This document shows, in pieces, positions 54,058-57,363 of a stretch of 57,363 nt of DNA. The notes below the pieces were generated by a model. It was not told the origin of the DNA and ran no database searches. It saw only the letters and a list, made by a program, of their open reading frames with translations. Numbering within the stretch: the stretch's first letter is position 1; each line of letters opens with the position of its first letter. The translations under genes and the position numbers were made by a program. This DNA comes from Candidatus Anaerobutyricum avicola. Its GTDB lineage: Bacteria; Bacillota; Clostridia; Lachnospirales; Lachnospiraceae. Where the stretch lies: positions 1 through 57,363 of the forward strand of contig DXGQ01000008.1 of NCBI GenBank assembly GCA_019113845.1, read 5' to 3'.

Positions 54058-54340
54058 CTGATCCATCTCCTGGCACATACTTTCAACTCCTTTCGCTGTC
54101 TCCTTTAACTGGCTCACACGTGCCGCCAGTACCTCGCTGTACATCTCGTCGGCGTCCCTGCATATTCTTATAATCTGACTGGACTACGCTTTCCACGACC
54201 CGCAGCCCTACCTGCCCCATGATGACCTGTAGGATATGCTCCACACATTCCTTCTCCCTGCATACGTTCCGCATAAATGTGTCGGACATCAGTGTAAAAT
54301 CACGGATGATCTGCCGATACCTGCTGTAGCGTTCATCCAT
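54058..54340 (-). pseudogene. remnant of Rpn/PD-(D/E)XK nuclease-type transposase
   Basis: The minus strand encodes an N-terminal part, MDERYSRYRQ ... FTLMSDTFMRN to YKNMQG, that matches the start of PD-(D/E)XK nuclease family (Rpn-like) transposases common in Lachnospiraceae. Then, in another frame, CRDADEMYSEVLA and [16 protein letters not shown] match their C-terminus. The whole catalytic core is absent. It is therefore a dead copy with a large internal deletion and a frameshift. It is fused at its end to the permease remnant. Assignment is from recognised family wording, not a search. Confidence 0.65.
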
Positions 54341-54436
54341 GCCCTCTCCCAATGTCGCTGTTTCTGCCCTTCTGCTTCTGTGGTGCCGTTGAGCTATATG
54401 GAATTTTGGGAAAGATCTGGGGGAAAATGTATGCAC

Positions 54437-54802
54437 AGAGATTTATGTCGATATTCTCTGAAAATACCACAGTTCCATCCCCAATACCCACACATCGTCC
54501 TCCCATCTCACAGACGGCGTTTTTCGCGCACATGCCCTTGAACCGCCGGCCTGTGAGCAAGGACATGGCACAGACTGCGGAAAAGGCATGGGTGCGGAGA
54601 GGGGAAAAGCGAATGTCTTGTGCTTGCACAAAAGGCTGAGCTTTTTACCGAACCGAAAAGGCGTCAGCCGGGAACCGCTACGAGCGGTTCCTCCCTGCTT
54701 TCTCTATATACCACATATGTCCGAGTGAGGGCGTCGGCGGGCAAAGCGGCATGGGTGCCTCCGCCGTCGTCTGTTTGACATCTTTCTGTTTCCACCGCTA
54801 TC
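54437..54802. repeat. gene-free stretch with hairpins and a diverged inverted-repeat relative
   Basis: Holds TTGTGC-TT-GCACAA near 54620, GGAACCGCT-ACG-AGCGGTTCC near 54671-54691, and GTCCGAGTGAGGG at 54718-54731. The last is followed by GCGTCGG and later CGTCGTCTGTTTGACATCTTT, the same arm seen in the elements at 45641 and 56957, in the same orientation as their right arm. It looks like a degraded, partial relative. A plus-strand open frame ending near 54639 has no ribosome binding site or family match. Confidence 0.45.
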
Positions 54803-54856
54803 TTGACATAATATACCCACAGGGGGTATAATCGCAATATACCCCTATGGGGTATA
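54803..54856 (+). promoter_or_regulatory. promoter with two palindromic operators, CsoR/RcnR-like
   Basis: Perfect TTGACA (54803-54808) and TATAAT (54827-54832) with an 18-bp spacer. Two G-tract palindromes flank it: TATACCCACAGGGGGTATA (54812-54830) covers the spacer and -10, and TATACCCCTATGGGGTATA (54838-54856) lies just after the start site. Such A/T-flanked C4/G4 sites are typical operators of CsoR/RcnR metal sensors. The repressor gene is not in the window. Confidence 0.8.
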
Positions 54857-54870
54857 GAAAGGAGATTTAT

Positions 54871-56769
54871 ATGAAAAAGATTATCGAAAAAGCTGAAGCC
54901 TTCATGGAATTTGGAGGAATCAAAAAAGATATTATATTCCTTATTTTAGGAGGTCTCTCCCTCATTGTCAGTCTATTCAACCTGATACCCCTTCCTTTTG
55001 ACGCGGCATGGATTGCCATCATTCTTTGCGGTATACCCATCATAATGGAAGCGATCATCGGGCTTATTACCGCTTTTGACATCAAAGCCGACGTACTTGT
55101 ATCTTTGGCTCTGATTGCTTCCGTCTGCATCGGTGAGAATTTTGCCGCAGGCGAAGTTGCTTTCATTATGCAGCTGGGCGCGCTGCTTGAAGATCTGACC
55201 GTTGCAAAAGCAAGAGCAGGTATTGAAAAACTTGTACACCTCACACCACAGACCGCGAGACTAATTATTGACGGTGCAGACAGGATTATCCCTGCCGAAC
55301 AGGTGCAGGTGGGCGATGTGATCCGCGTTCTGCCTGGTGAGACCGTTGCTGTCGATGGCATTATTATTTCAGGGCGGACCTCTGTAAATCAGGCAGTCAT
55401 GACGGGGGAATCCCTCCCCGTTGATAAAGCGGCAGGTGATGAAGTATTTTCTGGTACTGTGAACCAGTTTGGCGCTTTTGAAATGCGAGCCACAAAAGTT
55501 GGCAAAGACAGTTCCATCCAGCGGATGATACAACTGGTTCAATCCGCGGATGCGGGGAAAGCCAAAATTGTCGGGCTTGCAGACAGATGGGCAACCTGGA
55601 TCGTTGTCATTGCCCTTTCTGCCGCAGGTCTTACCTGGGCAGTTACAGGCGAAATCATCCGGGCTGTCACCATACTTGTTGTATTTTGTCCCTGTGCATT
55701 GGTCCTCGCGACACCAACCGCAATCATGGCAGCGATTGGAAACGCCACAAAACATGGTTTCCTGGTTCGGGAGGGCGATGCCCTTGAAAGGCTTTCGGCA
55801 GTCAAAAAGATCACATTTGACAAAACCGGCACCCTCACCTACGGCACTCCCAAAGTCATCGCTGTAAAGTCTGTGTCTGATTTCACGGAAGAAGAAGTGT
55901 ATACATTTGCCGCCTCGGCAGAACAGATGAGCGAACATCCTCTCGGAAAGGCGATTGTTTCCTGTTACGGGAAAAAACCTGTTTCCTGTGACAGTTTTAA
56001 AATGAATCCCGGCGAAGGTGTGATCGCAGTCGTTGACGGAAAGATCGTAAAGGCAGGGAATCTGAAACTTCTGAAAGGAACTGCAATTTCTCAGGCAATT
56101 GCAGCAAAAGTAGATTCATATCTTAATGAAGGAAGCACCGTCATTTATGTTGCTGTTGACAACGCCCTTGCCGGGTACATTGTTCTTTCCGACACAGTAA
56201 GGACAGAAAGCAAAGATATGATCGCCGCGCTCAGCAGTATCGGCGTCCAGCCTGTTCTCCTCACGGGGGATCATCAAAATGCCGCCGACGCCATTGCCGG
56301 TCAGCTTGCGATCCGGGAAGTGCATGCTGACTGTCTGCCCGAAGACAAACTGAACTATATCGGTTCATATCAGGAAAAGGGGGATGCCGTCTGCATGATC
56401 GGCGATGGCATCAACGATGCCCCCGCACTGAAAAAAGCAAATGTCGGCATTGCGATGGGCGGCATAGGCAGCGATATCGCGGTAGACGCCGCAGATATCG
56501 CCCTTGTAGATGATGAAATCCGGGAGCTTCCGCACCTTCTGGCACTTTCCAGACGAATGATGACCACAATTAAACTGAACCTGACTTTCTCCATGGCTCT
56601 TAATTTTCTTGCAATCACCCTAGCCATCACAGGACTGCTTGGGCCTGTAATCGGGGCTTTAGTACATAACGCAGGCTCCGTTCTGGTTATAATCAATTCA
56701 GCTCTGCTGCTGTCCTGGCATAGAAAATCCGACAGAAGCCATGCGGGTATCCTCGGACGCCGCCTATGA
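54871..56769 (+). CDS. heavy-metal-transporting P1B-type ATPase without N-terminal metal-binding domain
   Basis: 632 residues from the ATG at 54871 (ribosome binding site AAAGGAG). An earlier ATG at 54847 falls in the operator and is rejected. TGESLP actuator loop, CPC in VVFCPCALVLATPTA, phosphorylation site DKTGTLT, SEHPLG and GDGINDAPAL are complete. It lacks an HMA domain. The last membrane pair has VHNAGSVLVIINSALLL, where Zn/Cd-type pumps have Asp and Cu-type pumps a different motif, so metal choice is uncertain. Expressed from the metal-sensor type promoter. Likely exports a soft or borderline metal ion. Confidence 0.93.
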   Translation: MKKIIEKAEAFMEFGGIKKDIIFLILGGLSLIVSLFNLIPLPFDAAWIAIILCGIPIIMEAIIGLITAFDIKADVLVSLALIASVCIGENFAAGEVAFIMQLGALLEDLTVAKARAGIEKLVHLTPQTARLIIDGADRIIPAEQVQVGDVIRVLPGETVAVDGIIISGRTSVNQAVMTGESLPVDKAAGDEVFSGTVNQFGAFEMRATKVGKDSSIQRMIQLVQSADAGKAKIVGLADRWATWIVVIALSAAGLTWAVTGEIIRAVTILVVFCPCALVLATPTAIMAAIGNATKHGFLVREGDALERLSAVKKITFDKTGTLTYGTPKVIAVKSVSDFTEEEVYTFAASAEQMSEHPLGKAIVSCYGKKPVSCDSFKMNPGEGVIAVVDGKIVKAGNLKLLKGTAISQAIAAKVDSYLNEGSTVIYVAVDNALAGYIVLSDTVRTESKDMIAALSSIGVQPVLLTGDHQNAADAIAGQLAIREVHADCLPEDKLNYIGSYQEKGDAVCMIGDGINDAPALKKANVGIAMGGIGSDIAVDAADIALVDDEIRELPHLLALSRRMMTTIKLNLTFSMALNFLAITLAITGLLGPVIGALVHNAGSVLVIINSALLLSWHRKSDRSHAGILGRRL

Positions 56770-56833
56770 GGCGCTTCGCTGTCAGATGAAGACGAAATTT
56801 TTTCTGTAAAATGTAATAACCTTTTTCACTAAA

Positions 56834-56873
56834 AAACCGAAGGGACTGATTTCACACAGATATCCTTCGGTTT
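56834..56873 (+). terminator. terminator after the P1B ATPase
   Basis: AAACCGAAGG (56834-56843) and CCTTCGGTTT (56864-56873) pair perfectly; the stem ends in TTTCTTT. The 56770-56957 spacer holds nothing else. Confidence 0.75.
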
Positions 56874-56956
56874 CTTTACGGAAATGCACTTTAAACAAAT
56901 TTATTCAATTCCTCATTACTATACTTCAAAACTATCCGGTTGGCAAATAAAAAAAT

Positions 56957-57280
56957 GGGGATTTGTAAAGGTGACAACAGGTTTCTCATATAACAGACGA
57001 TACCATTCGTTCTCATACAGTTCCTCCCGACTCGACCCTCACTCGGACTACAGCCGTTTTTGATCGGCAGGGAGAAACCGCAAAGCGGTTTCAGCTACGC
57101 TTTACAGGATTAAAAAGGTCTGCTCCTTCGTGCAAGCACGGGAGCCATCCCTTTTCCAATCCTGCTCCCTGCCGTCCACAAGTCTTAGATAGTCCTCCCT
57201 CACAGCTCGCGGTCGGAAACTGTATGCATTACGAATGGCATCTGGATATTGGGAAACACTGTTTCATCTTTACAAAAATG
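56957..57280. repeat. long imperfect inverted-repeat element, copy B
   Basis: Left arm 56957-57025 and right arm about 57215-57280 are imperfect inverses along about 65 bases: both read, in the same sense, TTTGTAAAG...ACAG...CCATTCGT...CATACAGTT. The inner parts pair again (GGACTA and GGCAGGGAG occur in both halves). The first 124 bases match copy A. A central segment (about 57085-57180) lacks a partner in copy A. No protein frame of note. The remaining bases to 57363 are A+T-rich and empty. Confidence 0.8.
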
Positions 57281-57363
57281 CTGTGTATATTGGCAAAACA
57301 GCAGGCTATAGACATAGATAGTTGTTTTGTCTAGGGGATAAGAAACAAAGAATTCTGGCATCC

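Noticed and set aside
54352-54639. Plus-strand frame ending in CACTKG
   Set aside because: No ribosome binding site, mixed composition, and it passes through hairpin sequences and antisense to the nuclease remnant; not supported as a gene.

Overview
The window looks like a chromosomal segment of a Lachnospiraceae-type member of the Bacillota (Clostridia). The evidence is the long spc/alpha ribosomal operon with a zinc-ribbon S14 and a KOW-domain gene between map and infA, the Clostridia-style secretory and cell-wall enzymes, strong AGGAGG ribosome binding sites with some TTG and GTG starts, and sigma-A type TTGACA/TATAAT promoters. No species can be named. No rRNA, tRNA, CRISPR array, complete insertion sequence or prophage was seen.

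Region 1 (about 1-21230, minus strand) is the ribosomal protein cluster, read from rpsJ at 20957 down to rplQ at 213: S10-L3-L4-L23-L2-S19-L22-S3-L16-L29-S17-L14-L24-L5-S14-S8-L6-L18-S5-L30-L15-SecY, then Adk, Map, a KOW protein, IF-1, L36, S13, S11, S4, RpoA and L17. Two things are unusual. A three-gene FAD-oxidoreductase module (GlpA-like, GlpB-like, DUF1667-like) sits between secY and adk. The cluster is also cut into units by visible terminators and internal promoters, before map and before rpmJ. The leader of rpsJ folds into several hairpins.

Region 2 (about 21230-31600) is an envelope locus. A tandem structured repeat and a membrane-anchored family 2 glycosyltransferase (plus strand) face a minus-strand set: a large DUF6020-like membrane protein with its own promoter, then L,D-transpeptidase - acyltransferase 3 - acyltransferase 3 - SGNH hydrolase - two papain/C39-like secreted proteins, apparently one operon. 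An NlpC/P60- or CHAP-like secreted protein lies upstream. Together they suggest acylation, crosslinking and trimming or binding of a surface polymer.

Region 3 (about 31700-45560) is mixed housekeeping: ApbE and a Gx-transporter/HepT-like protein with an RNA-type methyltransferase, DegV, a second L,D-transpeptidase, pyruvate kinase, an HD-domain protein, CutC, a YibE/F membrane protein, a secreted purple-acid-type phosphatase, a GH10-like surface glycosidase, TraX and an acidic protein of unknown function.

Region 4 (about 45640-57363) holds a nitroreductase, a peptide-sensing type ABC transporter with its two-component system, a DNA glycosylase, and the two-subunit ThrE exporter. It continues with a graveyard of gene remnants (MacB-like permease tail, PD-(D/E)XK nuclease-transposase) and a heavy-metal P1B ATPase behind a promoter with two G-tract palindromes typical of CsoR/RcnR-family operators. 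Long imperfect inverted-repeat elements of one family occur at 45641 and 56957, with a diverged relative near 54600-54790; unrelated palindromic elements lie at 1-116 and 21231-21581.
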